In this document: positions 7,993 through 17,790 of the stretch, piece after piece
How positions within the stretch are numbered: the first letter of the stretch is position 1
Layout: each line of letters begins with the position of its first letter
Assembly (NCBI RefSeq): GCF_019599545.1
Contig: NZ_JAIEZV010000001.1
Coordinates: 124,001 to 188,000, forward strand
Length of the DNA: 64,000 nt
Direction of reading: 5' to 3'
DNA from: Halobacillus sp. Nhm2S1
GTDB lineage: Bacteria; Bacillota; Bacilli; Bacillales; Halobacillaceae
Position numbers and translations under genes: made by a program
Notes under the pieces: model-generated
Seen by the model: only the letters and a program-made list of their open reading frames with translations
Told to the model about the DNA's origin: nothing
Databases searched by the model: none

Positions 7993-8967
7993 GTGCAAGA
8001 AGAAAAAGTCATCATTATCGGTGGTGGACCATGCGGAATGAGTGCAGCCATCGAATTGCAAAAAGAAGGAATAGAACCACTGATTATAGAAAAAGGAAAC
8101 ATTGTCAATTCGATTTATCATTATCCGACCCATCAGACATTTTTCAGTTCGAGTGAAAAACTTGAAATCGGGAATATCCCCTTCATAACAGAACGTCAAA
8201 AGCCGGTCCGTAATGAGGCATTGGCTTATTACAGAGCCGTCGCTGGAAGAGAAGACCTTCGAGTGAACACGTACGAAAAAGTAACTCAAGTGGAACAGGA
8301 CGATCATGGTTTTGTGATCCATTCTGAAATAGCAGGCGGTGAAACAAAGAGTTATCACGCGAACCAAATCGTCATCGCTACCGGATATTATGATCAACCG
8401 AATTATATGAATGTCAAAGGTGAAGAGCTGCCAAAAGTCATGCACTATTTCAAAGAGGGCCATCCGTATTATAAGAAGAACATCGTCATTGTAGGTGGTA
8501 AAAATTCCGCAGCCGATGCTGCCCTGGAATTAGAGAAGTCAGGAGCTCACATTACCGTTCTTTACCGTGGTGAGGATTACTCGAAAAGTATTAAACCATG
8601 GATTCTTCCTCAATTCGAAGCATTGGTGAGAAAAGGCATCATCGATATGGAGTTTTGTGCAAACGTTAAAGAAATCACGAAGGATGAAGTTGTCTATGAA
8701 TGTCATGGCGAAGAAAAACGAATCAAAAATGATTTCGTATTTGCTATGACGGGTTACAGACCTGATCATGCGTTTCTCACAAAAATGGGAGTAGAAATGG
8801 ATGAGGAAACGGGAAGGCCAACGTTTGATGAGGATACGATGGAGACAAATATTCAGGGAATTTATATTGCTGGTGTCATAGCAGCAGGTTATAACAACAA
8901 TGAAATCTTCATTGAAAATGGTCGTCATCATGGAGGAAAAATAGCAAAAGCGATCACTACAAAATAA
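7993..8967 (+). CDS. ypdA: Bacillithiol disulfide reductase YpdA (Bdr)
   Basis: FAD- and NADPH-dependent reductase that regenerates bacillithiol. The GTG at 7993 is preferred over the GTG at 7984 because AAAGAGGAG abuts the first but is nine bases from the second. This start gives 324 residues, the B. subtilis length, and puts the active-site Cys at position 14 (GGGPCG), as in the studied S. aureus enzyme. A second Rossmann motif (IVGGKNSAADAA) near residue 160 binds NADPH. The position next to gudB matches B. subtilis. bshA in this window makes the substrate thiol. Confidence 0.94.
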   Translation: MQEEKVIIIGGGPCGMSAAIELQKEGIEPLIIEKGNIVNSIYHYPTHQTFFSSSEKLEIGNIPFITERQKPVRNEALAYYRAVAGREDLRVNTYEKVTQVEQDDHGFVIHSEIAGGETKSYHANQIVIATGYYDQPNYMNVKGEELPKVMHYFKEGHPYYKKNIVIVGGKNSAADAALELEKSGAHITVLYRGEDYSKSIKPWILPQFEALVRKGIIDMEFCANVKEITKDEVVYECHGEEKRIKNDFVFAMTGYRPDHAFLTKMGVEMDEETGRPTFDEDTMETNIQGIYIAGVIAAGYNNNEIFIENGRHHGGKIAKAITTK

Positions 8968-8973
8968 AGTCAA

Positions 8974-9007
8974 AAAAAGCCTGAAGTTTATGAACTTCAG
9001 GCTTTTT
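8974..9007. terminator. Bidirectional terminator between ypdA and the asparaginase gene
   Basis: Stem AGCCTGAAGTT / AACTTCAGGCT with a four-base loop, flanked by A-run and T-run, so it can end transcription from both sides. Confidence 0.88.
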
Positions 9008-9031
9008 CATATCCTATTTTCATCGAACTCT

Positions 9032-10000
9032 TCAGCTGAACATATGTTCCAATTCGGTCATATTTGTGGTCATTTCAAGTGCGACCATCAGTTTAATGCG
9101 AGCTTTTGGTCCAGTAAGACCGTTGGCAAAGATGATTCCCATTTCCTTCAGTTGACGCCCGCCGCCTGGATAACCGTATGTATCCTGAACAATGCCTTGA
9201 TAACAGCGAGAGACTAAGACAATGGGGATGCCATCCTCGAGGGTGCGTTTTAAAGCATCTACCGTTTCTGGTGGGAGGTTTCCTTGCCCTAAAGCCTCAA
9301 TAACAAGACCATCCACATGGCTTTTGCGAACGGCGTCGATCAAGGTCCCATCCATGCCTGCGTAAGCTTTAACAAGGGCCACTTGCTTGCCTATGTCCTG
9401 TATCGGGTAGGAATCACGGCGCGTCATTTTGTGATGGAAGAACACTTCCGATTTTGTAGTAATTCCAATCGGCCCATATTGAGGACTTTGGAACGTCGCT
9501 ACATTACTCGTACTCGTTTTAGTCACGTTCTTAGCTGTATGAATTTCATCGTTCATGACAACAAGTACACCTTTGTCCTGCGCCTCATCACAATTGGCTA
9601 CCCTGATCGCACTTAATAAGTTATATAACCCATCTGACCCGATTTCATTACTTGACCGCATAGCACCGGTGACGACGACGGGTTTTCTCGTCTGCAAAAA
9701 CAAATCCAGAAAATAAGCGGTCTCTTCTAATGTATCAGTACCATGAGTGATGACAATGCCGTCATAACTTTTTCTGGACATTTTCTCATGGATGGACCGG
9801 CCCAGTTTCAACATATGGTCGGGCCGGATATGTGGAGAAGGGAGGTAAAACAAAATCTCATCTTCAATGACCGTGTTCCCTTTAAGCATGGTTGAGATCT
9901 CATCCAGAGGGTGCTTGGATGAAGTGTTCACTTCACCTGTTTCTTTGTTTTCCTTCATAGATATTGTGCCACCCGTGTGAATGACTAGTATTCGCTTCAT
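9032..10000 (-). CDS. ansA: L-asparaginase, cytoplasmic
   Basis: Hydrolyses asparagine to aspartate and ammonia. The two signature motifs are present: HTGGTISM at 8-15 with nucleophile T12 and ITHGTDTLEET in the high 80s; GAMRSSNEIGSDG follows. There is no signal peptide, so it should act in the cytoplasm. The start is taken at MKRILVIHTGGT (ATG complementary to 9998-10000); an in-frame ATG 18 bases upstream with AAGGA before it is the alternative. It diverges from prsW. The gene symbol is by family; the sequence differs from B. subtilis AnsA (for example GAMR in place of GSQ). Confidence 0.88.
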   Translation of the reverse strand: MKRILVIHTGGTISMKENKETGEVNTSSKHPLDEISTMLKGNTVIEDEILFYLPSPHIRPDHMLKLGRSIHEKMSRKSYDGIVITHGTDTLEETAYFLDLFLQTRKPVVVTGAMRSSNEIGSDGLYNLLSAIRVANCDEAQDKGVLVVMNDEIHTAKNVTKTSTSNVATFQSPQYGPIGITTKSEVFFHHKMTRRDSYPIQDIGKQVALVKAYAGMDGTLIDAVRKSHVDGLVIEALGQGNLPPETVDALKRTLEDGIPIVLVSRCYQGIVQDTYGYPGGGRQLKEMGIIFANGLTGPKARIKLMVALEMTTNMTELEHMFS

Positions 10001-10091
10001 ATTTACACCATCTTCCATTCAAATGTTCCTTTTCTCATACCTTCATGATACGATGAAACGTAGGTGAATGAAAGAGAGAGGGTTGAGAAAC

Positions 10092-10751
10092 ATGGCCATA
10101 TTGACTGCCGCTATATCTCCTGCCGTGGCCATCATGACATTTATATACTTAAGTAAACGGATCGAATTAGAGCCCCTTCCTCTGATTATCCGTATGTTTA
10201 TCATAGGCGTAATCATGGTTTTTCCTATCATGTTCATTCAATATGCTTTTGAAACTGAAAACGTATTTCATTCCTCATTCTTGAAATCCTTTTTCCTCGT
10301 TGGATTACTTGAAGAATTCTTTAAATGGTTCTTTTTGTTATTCGTGGCCTATCGCCACTCTGATTTTGATCATCATTATGATGGAATTATATACGGGGTG
10401 GCTGTCAGTTTAGGATTTGCAACGATTGAGAACATTATTTATATCTTCCAAAACGGAATTGAAATCGCCATATTACGTGCTGTTTTTCCAGTTTCATCCC
10501 ACGCCCTTTTTGGTATTATCATGGGGTTTTATATGGGGAAAGCAAAGTTCAGAACGAACCGGTCGAACTGGTGCTTAGCGTTAGGGCTGTCGATCCCCGT
10601 AGGATTGCACGTCATTTATGATTATATTATTACCGTAAAAGAAATGACATGGATGTATTGGATTACACCTTTTATGATCATCTTATGGCTGATCGGTCTT
10701 CGTAAAATCAAAATAGCAAATCAGCATCATGAAAAATTATTAAAACCATGA
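10092..10751 (+). CDS. prsW: Glutamic-type intramembrane protease PrsW
   Basis: Site-1 protease for anti-sigma RsiW in B. subtilis. Several membrane helices span the 219-residue protein. The conserved motifs are EEFFKW at 74-79 (catalytic E74-E75), HYDGIIYG, FATIENIIY near 113, SSHALFG and HVIYDYI. Start: the ATG at 10092 (MAILTAAISP) aligns with the start of B. subtilis PrsW and has AGAGAGAGGG ten bases upstream; the ATG at 10068 has no spaced ribosome binding site. PrsW next to sleB-ypeB is the normal Bacillus order. Confidence 0.94.
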   Translation: MAILTAAISPAVAIMTFIYLSKRIELEPLPLIIRMFIIGVIMVFPIMFIQYAFETENVFHSSFLKSFFLVGLLEEFFKWFFLLFVAYRHSDFDHHYDGIIYGVAVSLGFATIENIIYIFQNGIEIAILRAVFPVSSHALFGIIMGFYMGKAKFRTNRSNWCLALGLSIPVGLHVIYDYIITVKEMTWMYWITPFMIILWLIGLRKIKIANQHHEKLLKP

Positions 10752-10779
10752 AGAACAGCAACCGAGCTGTTCTTTTTTT
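10751..10779 (+). terminator. Terminator after prsW
   Basis: Stem AAGAACAGC / GCTGTTCTT with a six-base loop and a T-run. Confidence 0.87.
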
Positions 10780-10857
10780 ATTTGAAAGTATGATCCTTTG
10801 CAGATTCTGACACAAATGAATGTTTAAACAATAGGGTCCAAACCCGCCACTGACACT

Positions 10858-10960
10858 AAACTTAGCAACGAACTCCGAAAACATCTTAAAACGGAGTCTT
10901 CCATACTCGGGAGTTTATATAGAAGTTACGGATGATCATGTGCCTTTCATAGTTGTTTAG
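10858..10960 (-). repeat. Degraded intergenic repeat, copy 2
   Basis: On the minus strand GATGTTTTCGGAGTTCGTTG is followed by CTAAGTTTA (10858-10887), a near match to the core of copy 1 at 5140-5170. The rest of the gap before sleB holds no gene that can be supported. Confidence 0.5.
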
Positions 10961-11045
10961 TGTAGAAATGAAAATATGCATAATCTTTTGGTTCTGTTAA
11001 AAACTACCCTTATAACAAAACTTTTGGGTCAGGGGTGGATATTGG

Positions 11046-11909
11046 ATGGTATGGAAGAAGACGATGGTCGTTTTTTTGGGTCTAGCCTTGTTGCTTTTCC
11101 CTTTATCAGAGTTGACCTATGTCAAATCTGTCCTAGGTTTCTCAAATCAGGTCATTCAGCAAGGGGCCACGGGTGATGATGTTATTGAACTTCAATCCAG
11201 GCTGCAGTACTTAGGTTTTTACAATGGAGAAATTGATGGAGTTTTTGGATGGGGAACCTACTGGGCTGTCCGTAATTTCCAGTACGAATTCGGCCTGGAG
11301 ATCGATGGACTTGTAGGGCAGGAAGTGAAAAATAAGCTCAACAAAGCAAGTAACTATGATGAGGGTTACGTGAAAGAACAAATCAGAAAAGGAAATGACT
11401 TCACACATTATGGAGGCACTCCTAAATCACAACAAACCAAACAAGGAAATCAACAGCAGCAAAATCAGCAAAGTCAGCAAAATCAGCAACAACAACAAAA
11501 CCAGCAGCAACAACAGCCGGAGGAACCTACAGCCGTCAATGTTCCAAGTGGTTATTCACAAAATGATATTCAATTGATGGCGAATGCTGTCTACGGTGAA
11601 GCGCGCGGTGAGCCTTATGTAGGTCAAGTGGCAGTAGCAGCTGTTATCTTAAACAGAATTAAGAGTGCTTCATTTCCTAATAATGCTTCTGGTGTCATTT
11701 TTGAACCACGTGCATTTACAGCTGTAGCTGATGGTCAAATTTGGCTTGAGCCGAATGATCAAGCGAAAGAAGCAGTTATGGATGCGATTAATGGTTGGGA
11801 CCCTTCTGGTCAGGCTCTTTACTATTTCAATCCGGCCACAGCTACCTCGGACTGGATCTGGTCCAGACCGCAAATCAAGCAAATCGGTAAACATATTTTC
11901 TGTAAATAG
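11046..11909 (+). CDS. sleB: Spore cortex-lytic enzyme SleB
   Basis: Exported cortex hydrolase used in germination. Residues 1-30 are a signal peptide, 37-100 a peptidoglycan-binding domain (LQSRLQYLGFYNGEIDG), 129-158 a Gln/Asn-only linker, and 168-287 the hydrolase_2 catalytic domain with YGEARGEP at 183-190 (catalytic E185). The Q/N linker is unusually homopolymeric. AGGGGTGG lies nine bases before the ATG. The gene is followed within 11 bases by ypeB, its usual partner. A sigma-G promoter is expected, but none fits well by eye. Confidence 0.95.
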   Translation: MVWKKTMVVFLGLALLLFPLSELTYVKSVLGFSNQVIQQGATGDDVIELQSRLQYLGFYNGEIDGVFGWGTYWAVRNFQYEFGLEIDGLVGQEVKNKLNKASNYDEGYVKEQIRKGNDFTHYGGTPKSQQTKQGNQQQQNQQSQQNQQQQQNQQQQQPEEPTAVNVPSGYSQNDIQLMANAVYGEARGEPYVGQVAVAAVILNRIKSASFPNNASGVIFEPRAFTAVADGQIWLEPNDQAKEAVMDAINGWDPSGQALYYFNPATATSDWIWSRPQIKQIGKHIFCK

Positions 11910-11920
11910 GAGGTGGGCGT

Positions 11921-13261
11921 ATGGGTAAATGGATCGCCATCATATTACTAAGTATAACTACGGTCGGTGCAGGTATTTGGGGCTATAAAGAAAATCAGGA
12001 CAAAAATGCTGTCTTGATCCAGGCTGAAAACAGTTATCAAAGGGCATTTCATGAACTGACTTACAATGTCGATCTTCTCCATGACAAAATCGGTTCAAGC
12101 TTAGCGATGAACTCCCGAGACCGGTTATCACCCCAACTCGCTGAAATATGGAAGATTTCTTCTGATGCAAGTTCAGATGTAGGCCAACTGCCTCTGACGC
12201 TTCTCCCTTTTAATAAAACGGAAGAATTCTTACACGACATCGGTGAGTTTACTTATCGGACAGCTGTGCGAGACCTGGAAAAGAAACCCCTCAGTGAAGA
12301 GGAGATTCAAATGCTGGAAGATCTTCACAAAAAGTCGGGTGAAATTGAAGGGGAACTTAGAAAAGTACAAAATGTCGTCATGAAGGATAATCTAAGGTGG
12401 ATGGACGTTGAACTTGCGTTAGCTACCAATGATGAGGTCGGAGATAATACCATCGTCAACGGTTTCAAGACAGTAGAAAAATCCGTGGATGGATTTGAAG
12501 GATCCGTGACTCAAACCAGTCTTGGTTCCTCCGGCCCGGAGAAAAGCTTCCGACACCTTGAAGGTGATAAAATTGATAAAAAGCAAGCGACGAAAATCGC
12601 CAGTCAATGGCTGGAGAAAGTATCCACGGATAAGCTCACAGTCACAAAATCAGGGAAAGGCGCCGATGTACCTATGTACACCGCTTCTTTCCAAAACGGC
12701 GATAAGAATGGATACATCGACTTGACGGAAAAAGGTGGACATCCTTTGACCATTATGATTAGCCGAAAAGTGGGAGAGCCGAAGATTTCACTTTACGAAG
12801 CTTCTGAAAAGGCGAAAGAGTATGCCAAAGGTTTGGAAATATCAAATCTAGAGCTCGTGGAAAGCAATCAATACGACAATATGGGTGTGTTTCGTTTTCT
12901 TTACACTCAAAATGATGTCAGGTTTTTCCCTGATTCCGTTGTGGTAAAAGTAGCGCTTGATAATGGCGAAGTACTGGGAATGAGTGCGCGTGAGTATTAT
13001 AATTTCCATAGTGAGCGAGAACTGAATGAACCTGAAATTTCACTGGAAGAAGCAAGAGGAAAAGTAAACCCGAATGTTGAGATTCAGGAGAATCACCTTT
13101 CTGTGATTGAAAATGATATCAACGAACAAGTCCTTTGCTATGAATTTCTTGCTACGATGGAAAATACGACCTATCGCATTTTCATAAATGCCACCAATGG
13201 ACAAGAAGAAAAAGTAGAAACGTTGAAAAAAGCAGAGATGAAATTTAATCAGGAAGTCTAA
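11921..13261 (+). CDS. ypeB: Germination protein YpeB
   Basis: YpeB and SleB need each other for accumulation in the spore. The 446-residue protein starts with a membrane anchor (IAIILLSITTVGAGIWGY at 4-21), then a long helical region, then PepSY-type repeats in the C-terminal half (IDKKQATKIASQWLE; ISLYEASEKAKEYA; ISLEEARGKV). The length agrees with Bacillus YpeB (about 450). TAGGAGGTGGGCGT precedes the ATG. Same operon as sleB. Confidence 0.95.
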   Translation: MGKWIAIILLSITTVGAGIWGYKENQDKNAVLIQAENSYQRAFHELTYNVDLLHDKIGSSLAMNSRDRLSPQLAEIWKISSDASSDVGQLPLTLLPFNKTEEFLHDIGEFTYRTAVRDLEKKPLSEEEIQMLEDLHKKSGEIEGELRKVQNVVMKDNLRWMDVELALATNDEVGDNTIVNGFKTVEKSVDGFEGSVTQTSLGSSGPEKSFRHLEGDKIDKKQATKIASQWLEKVSTDKLTVTKSGKGADVPMYTASFQNGDKNGYIDLTEKGGHPLTIMISRKVGEPKISLYEASEKAKEYAKGLEISNLELVESNQYDNMGVFRFLYTQNDVRFFPDSVVVKVALDNGEVLGMSAREYYNFHSERELNEPEISLEEARGKVNPNVEIQENHLSVIENDINEQVLCYEFLATMENTTYRIFINATNGQEEKVETLKKAEMKFNQEV

Positions 13262-13290
13262 AAAAGAACCCTCTTAAGAGGGTTCTTTTT
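13261..13290 (+). terminator. Terminator after ypeB
   Basis: A perfect 30-base palindrome: AAAAAGAACCCTCTT and its complement. The symmetrical A- and T-runs allow function in both directions. Confidence 0.9.
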
Positions 13291-13369
13291 CTCTGTCTTT
13301 AGACCTATTATCTTCCTTTTTCAAATGAGACATGAGATAATAGAATCATGTTCATAGAGGAGGAGCATG

Positions 13370-14032
13370 ATGGAGAATCTAAAGGTGGGGACACCTCTGA
13401 CACTAGAGTTAAAAAAGCCAGAGGTGGATGAAGTCGATCATTACAAGTGCAAATTGGTGGATTTTGAAGGTAGTAATATTTACATTGATTATCCAGTACA
13501 TACCAAAACTGGCCGGACTGGCTTTTTTTTGAATGGGACACAATTCCAAGCAAGTTTCGTCGGTCAAGACCAATCCGTTTATTGGTTTAAAACCGAGGTG
13601 ATGGTAAGGGAGAAAAGGAATATCCCTGTGATCGGATTATTTTTTCCAGGGTTAGAAGAGTTACATAGGGTCCAAAGACGCAAATATGTCCGCGTTGAAG
13701 CCTCTGTAGATGCAGCGGTAGAAAGGAATTCTGGTTCTTTCCCTACCATAACGAATGATATCAGCGGCGGAGGCGTGATGTTGAAACAATCGCCTTTTGA
13801 AAAACTGACAGAAGAGGAAGAGATCGGCTTAACTCTTGTCCTGCCTATGAATACAGGAGAAACCCATTATGTCTTTGCGGAGGGTCAAGTGATCCGCGTC
13901 ATTCCTGCAAAAGATTCTCAACCTGAAAGGGTTTCTGTGGAATTTATAGATATTCATGAAAAGGATAGGCAAATGATCATAAAATATTGTTTTGAACGAC
14001 AAATGCAGTCAAGAATGAGAACACGTAATTAA
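13370..14032 (+). CDS. ypfA: PilZ-domain protein YpfA (c-di-GMP receptor)
   Basis: YcgR/DgrA-type protein: an N-terminal flagellar-brake-like domain (1-95) and a C-terminal PilZ domain with RRKYVRVE near 103-110 and NDISGGGVML near 127-136, the R-x3-R and D-x-S-x-x-G elements that bind c-di-GMP. In B. subtilis the homologue (DgrA/YpfA) slows swimming when c-di-GMP is high. Two adjacent ATG codons exist; the second (13370) is better spaced from AGGAGG (six bases) than the first (13367). Transcribed alone with a terminator on each side. Confidence 0.9.
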   Translation: MENLKVGTPLTLELKKPEVDEVDHYKCKLVDFEGSNIYIDYPVHTKTGRTGFFLNGTQFQASFVGQDQSVYWFKTEVMVREKRNIPVIGLFFPGLEELHRVQRRKYVRVEASVDAAVERNSGSFPTITNDISGGGVMLKQSPFEKLTEEEEIGLTLVLPMNTGETHYVFAEGQVIRVIPAKDSQPERVSVEFIDIHEKDRQMIIKYCFERQMQSRMRTRN

Positions 14033-14091
14033 AATAGATTTTCATCACAGATTTGTGTTATTCTTGACTGTGATCATTAAGCAAAAATTTT

Positions 14092-14127
14092 AGAGGAAAC
14101 GCGCTGTGCCAGTGCGTTTTCTCTTTG
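14092..14127 (+). terminator. Terminator after ypfA
   Basis: Stem AGAGGAAACGC / GCGTTTTCTCT (one G-T pair), loop 11 bases, then TTTG. The T-tract is short. Confidence 0.6.
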
Positions 14128-14154
14128 ATAAGACAGATGGAGGATACGAATCGT

Positions 14155-14841
14155 ATGAACACTATGACAATTGCCATTGACGGCCCAGCGGCAGCCGGAA
14201 AAAGTACTGTAGCAAAAAAAGTCGCAGAAAAACTCTCTTTTATTTATGTGGATACAGGGGCTATGTATCGAGCTCTGACCTGGAAGGCTCTAAAACAAGG
14301 CGTTTCCCTTGAAGATGAGGCTGGTCTTTCTCATCTTCTGAGTCAATCAGATTTGAACCTTGTTCAAAGTGACGCTGGACAAAGGGTCATCCTCGACCAG
14401 CGCGATGTATCAGAGGAAATCAGAACAGCGGAGGTAACCAATCAAGTTTCAATCGTGGCTAAACACAAAAATGTACGCGAAGAAATGGTGCAGAGACAAC
14501 AGGAACTCGTCAAGGACAAAGGTGTTGTCATGGATGGCCGTGATATTGGAACCCATGTGCTTCCAGACGCGGAAGTGAAGATCTTTATGATTGCTTCCGT
14601 GGAAGAAAGAGCAGAGAGGCGCCATAAAGAAAACCTGGAGAAGGGTTACCCTTCCGATTTGAATCAATTGAAAGAAGAAATCCGAAAGCGTGATGAAATT
14701 GACTCCAATCGAGAAATTGCTCCTTTAGTAAAAGCAGAGGATGCGGTCGAGATCGATACAACATCCATGAATATTGACGAAGTAGTCAGTGAAATTCTAA
14801 ATATTGTAAAAGAGAATTGGGAGAAAGGAGAGCAGGGATGA
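14155..14841 (+). CDS. cmk: Cytidylate kinase
   Basis: Phosphorylates CMP and dCMP. The P-loop GPAAAGKST is at residues 10-18 and VMDGRDIGT carries the NMP-binding element; the 228 residues fit the family (224 in B. subtilis). Start at ATG 14155 ([11 protein letters not shown]) with GGAGG 11 bases upstream; the frame extends to 14125 without a better start. The stop overlaps the plsC start as ATGA, so the two are translationally coupled. Confidence 0.95.
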   Translation: MNTMTIAIDGPAAAGKSTVAKKVAEKLSFIYVDTGAMYRALTWKALKQGVSLEDEAGLSHLLSQSDLNLVQSDAGQRVILDQRDVSEEIRTAEVTNQVSIVAKHKNVREEMVQRQQELVKDKGVVMDGRDIGTHVLPDAEVKIFMIASVEERAERRHKENLEKGYPSDLNQLKEEIRKRDEIDSNREIAPLVKAEDAVEIDTTSMNIDEVVSEILNIVKENWEKGEQG

Positions 14842-15419
14842 ATTTATACAAAATAGGGAAAGCCTTGTGCAGCATCATCTTATATCCGATGTACAGAATA
14901 AAAATTGTCGGAAAAAAGAACATACCTGCAGAAGGTCCAGTCATTATATGCTCCAACCATATCTCTAATCTGGACCCGCCCGTTGTAGGTATAACGAGCA
15001 GTCGCAATATTTACTTCCTTGCGAAAGAAGAGTTGTTTAAAAACCCAGTCATCGGGGGTATATTGAAAAAAGTCCATGCTTTTCCGATCAAACGTGGCAT
15101 GAGGGATAGGAACGCCTTGAGAAAAGGGCTGGATATATTGAAGGATGGCCATGCTCTTGGGCTGTTCCCTGAAGGGACGAGGCAGAAAAGTGGCGAAATC
15201 GGCAAAGGCCTTGCCGGTGCTGGATTCTTTGCGTTGAGATCCGAAGCTGCCATCGTTCCTTGCGCGATCATCGGTCCATATCAAAAGTTCAAGAAACTGA
15301 AAGTGGTATATGGGGAACCGATTGATATGACGGAATATCGTGAACAGAAGGCTTCTGCCCAGGTTGTTACCGATCGGATCATGGAAGAAATCAGACAATT
15401 GCATAAAATTCACCAATGA
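14838..15419 (+). CDS. plsC: 1-acyl-sn-glycerol-3-phosphate acyltransferase
   Basis: Makes phosphatidic acid at the membrane. NHISNLD near 36-42 (catalytic H-x4-D) and [11 protein letters not shown] near 110-120 are the family motifs. Start at ATG 14838 ([11 protein letters not shown]), eight bases after AAAGGAG; length 193, against 199 in B. subtilis. N-terminal hydrophobic helix anchors it. Overlaps cmk by four bases; cmk-plsC-S1 protein is the standard Bacillus order. Confidence 0.93.
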   Translation: MNLYKIGKALCSIILYPMYRIKIVGKKNIPAEGPVIICSNHISNLDPPVVGITSSRNIYFLAKEELFKNPVIGGILKKVHAFPIKRGMRDRNALRKGLDILKDGHALGLFPEGTRQKSGEIGKGLAGAGFFALRSEAAIVPCAIIGPYQKFKKLKVVYGEPIDMTEYREQKASAQVVTDRIMEEIRQLHKIHQ

Positions 15420-15522
15420 TGAGGCGTAATCACTTGACAAAATGCTCTAAATATTAGAAGTTAGACAAAAGGGCATTTCTGTATTATTAGGTTGTGTCGG
15501 AATTTGAAGGAGGTAGCTTGGT

Positions 15523-16665
15523 ATGGATGAAATGAATCAAGAAGTATCTGGAATGAAAGAATTCTCTGCAGGGGACATCGTGACTGGTAAAGTCGTGAAG
15601 ATTGAAGAAAAACAGGTCCTCGTAGATGTTGGATATAAAGTCGAAGGTATTGTACCTATCAGTGAATTATCCAGCCTTCATGTAGAAAAAGCTTCAGATG
15701 CAGTGAGCGAAGGAGACGAGCTTACTCTGCAAGTCAAGAAAGTGGAAGATGATGAAATCGTACTTTCTAAGCGTGCCGTTGATGCAGATCAGGCATGGGA
15801 AGATTTAGAAGCTAAGTTCGAAAGCGGAGAAATCTTTGAAGCTGAAGTTAAAGATGTTGTAAAAGGTGGGCTTGTCGTAGACATCGGCCTGCGTGGATTC
15901 ATTCCAGCTTCTTTGGTTGAAACGTATTACGTTGAAGATTTTGAAGACTACAAAGGAAAAACACTTTCCCTTAAAGTCGTGGAATTGGATCGTGAGCAAA
16001 ATCGTGTAATCCTTTCCCACCGTGCAGTCGTTGAACAAGAAGAATCAGCGAAAAAGCATGAAGTGCTACAATCCCTGGAAGAAGGACAAGTCATCGAGGG
16101 TACTGTACAACGTTTGACAGACTTTGGTGCTTTTGTAAACCTTGGAGGTATTGACGGACTTGTACATATCTCCCAGCTATCCCATCAGCATGTGGAAAAA
16201 GCATCGGATGTTGTAGAAGAAGGCCAGGAAGTTAAAGTCAAAGTGCTTTCCGTCGATCGTGACAATGAAAGAATTTCTCTGTCACTGAAAGCTACGCAGC
16301 CAGGACCATGGCATGACATCACTTCAAAAGTGAACCCTGGTGAAACTCTTGAAGGGACTGTCCGCCGTCTCGTAAGTTTCGGGGCTTTCGTTGAAGTGTT
16401 CCCGGGAGTGGAAGGTCTTGTCCACATTTCTCAAATTTCCAACCGCCACATCGGTACACCTGATGAAGTGCTAGAAGAAGGACAAACGGTTGAAGTGAAA
16501 GTTCTGGATGTTGACGAAGACGCTAAACGTCTTTCATTAAGCATGAAAGAGTTGGAGCGTGACGAAACTCGTGCTGAAATTCAACAGTATGAAAAAGAAG
16601 ATGACAATTCCGGTTTCTCTTTAAGTGATATGATCGGGGACAAACTCGACAAATATAAAAAATAA
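15523..16665 (+). CDS. ypfD: S1 RNA-binding domain protein (YpfD, S1-like)
   Basis: Four S1 domains in tandem are visible: from about residues 15, 100, 185 and 270 ([63 protein letters not shown]). At 380 residues it matches B. subtilis YpfD (382) and is much shorter than the six-domain S1 of Gram-negatives, which is why the role in the ribosome is doubtful. GAAGGAGGTAG precedes the ATG. Confidence 0.93.
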   Translation: MDEMNQEVSGMKEFSAGDIVTGKVVKIEEKQVLVDVGYKVEGIVPISELSSLHVEKASDAVSEGDELTLQVKKVEDDEIVLSKRAVDADQAWEDLEAKFESGEIFEAEVKDVVKGGLVVDIGLRGFIPASLVETYYVEDFEDYKGKTLSLKVVELDREQNRVILSHRAVVEQEESAKKHEVLQSLEEGQVIEGTVQRLTDFGAFVNLGGIDGLVHISQLSHQHVEKASDVVEEGQEVKVKVLSVDRDNERISLSLKATQPGPWHDITSKVNPGETLEGTVRRLVSFGAFVEVFPGVEGLVHISQISNRHIGTPDEVLEEGQTVEVKVLDVDEDAKRLSLSMKELERDETRAEIQQYEKEDDNSGFSLSDMIGDKLDKYKK

Positions 16666-16737
16666 GCTCTAGAACGATGAAAAACTGGTCACTGAATCGG
16701 AATCGTTCGAAAGAGTTGAAAAGAAGTAGGGATGGAT

Positions 16738-17760
16738 ATGAGTAGATCTGAAAGGAAGATTGACCATATCCGCCATGCTATCAGTCACGAACGGGAGATT
16801 CATAATCATTTTGATGATATCGAGATTGTTCATCAAAGTCTAGCCCGTCTCAATTTCGAGGATATACAGATGAATATACAAGTAGGGGAACTTTATTTAA
16901 GTTCCCCTCTTTTTGTTAATGCGATGACTGGCGGTGGCGGAGAAGAGACTATGGCAATTAATCGTAATTTGGCAATAGCTGCCAAAGAGACTGGTATTGG
17001 AATGGCTGTCGGTTCTCAAATGTCAGCCTTGAAAAATGCCGAAGAACGAAAGACTTATGAAATCGTACGAGAAATGAATCCTGAAGGAATCATCTTTGCC
17101 AATGTTGGAAGTGAAGCTACTTTAGAACAGGCAAAAGAAGCGGTTCGTATGCTCCATGCTGATGCGCTGCAAATTCATATCAACACCCTTCAGGAAATGA
17201 TTATGCCTGAAGGGGATCGTGATTTTTCCCAACGGATGCATAGAATCCAAGACATGATTGATCATGCTGATGTTCCAGTTATTGTGAAAGAAGTGGGCTA
17301 TGGAATGTCTAAAGAAACCGCTGATACACTTTATCAAATGGGAATTCGCCACCTTGACGTAGGAGGAAGAGGGGGGACGAATTTCTCTAAAGTGGAAAAC
17401 ATGAGGCGTGAGCGTGCATTCACTTCGTTTAACAATTGGGGCATCCCCACTCCGGTTTCTGTGCTTGAAGCTTCTATGAACAATGATTTGCATGTTTTTG
17501 CATCAGGGGGTGTACGCAACGGCCTTGATGGGGCAAAAGCCATGGTACTCGGTGCAAAGGGTTTCGGTATGGCGGGATCACTACTAAAGGTACTAGTCAA
17601 TGTGGGAAGAGAAGCGTTGGTCGAAGAAATCCATCATGTTCTGCATGAATTCAAAATAGCTATGATGCTTCAAAACGCTGTCCAGCCTAGAGAATTAAAT
17701 GGAAAAGCACACGTTATGTTAGGTTATACGAAACAATGGTATGACCAAAGGATGATTTAA
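16738..17760 (+). CDS. fni: Type 2 isopentenyl-diphosphate delta-isomerase
   Basis: FMN- and NADPH-dependent isomerase interconverting IPP and DMAPP. Motifs seen: NAMTGGGGEET, VGSQMSAL, LQIHIN, MPEGDRDF (metal-binding Glu), VIVKEVGYGMS and GGRGGTNFSKVEN. The second ATG (16738, MSRSERKIDH) matches the N-terminus of B. subtilis Fni and is better spaced from GTAGGG than the ATG at 16732. Length 340. It supplies the building blocks used by HepST at 27-29 kb. Confidence 0.95.
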   Translation: MSRSERKIDHIRHAISHEREIHNHFDDIEIVHQSLARLNFEDIQMNIQVGELYLSSPLFVNAMTGGGGEETMAINRNLAIAAKETGIGMAVGSQMSALKNAEERKTYEIVREMNPEGIIFANVGSEATLEQAKEAVRMLHADALQIHINTLQEMIMPEGDRDFSQRMHRIQDMIDHADVPVIVKEVGYGMSKETADTLYQMGIRHLDVGGRGGTNFSKVENMRRERAFTSFNNWGIPTPVSVLEASMNNDLHVFASGGVRNGLDGAKAMVLGAKGFGMAGSLLKVLVNVGREALVEEIHHVLHEFKIAMMLQNAVQPRELNGKAHVMLGYTKQWYDQRMI

Positions 17761-17762
17761 GT

Positions 17763-17790
17763 CTATGACCAGCTGGTCATAGGCTTTTTT
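17763..17790 (+). terminator. Terminator after fni
   Basis: Perfect 20-base palindrome CTATGACCAGCTGGTCATAG followed by GC and a T-run. Confidence 0.82.

Noticed and set aside
7915-8463. Long antisense frame opposite ypdA (182 codons)
   Set aside because: Composition is the mirror of ypdA; ypdA is a clear conserved gene.
10976-11176. 66-codon frame overlapping the sleB start
   Set aside because: It overlaps sleB in another frame and has no ribosome binding site.
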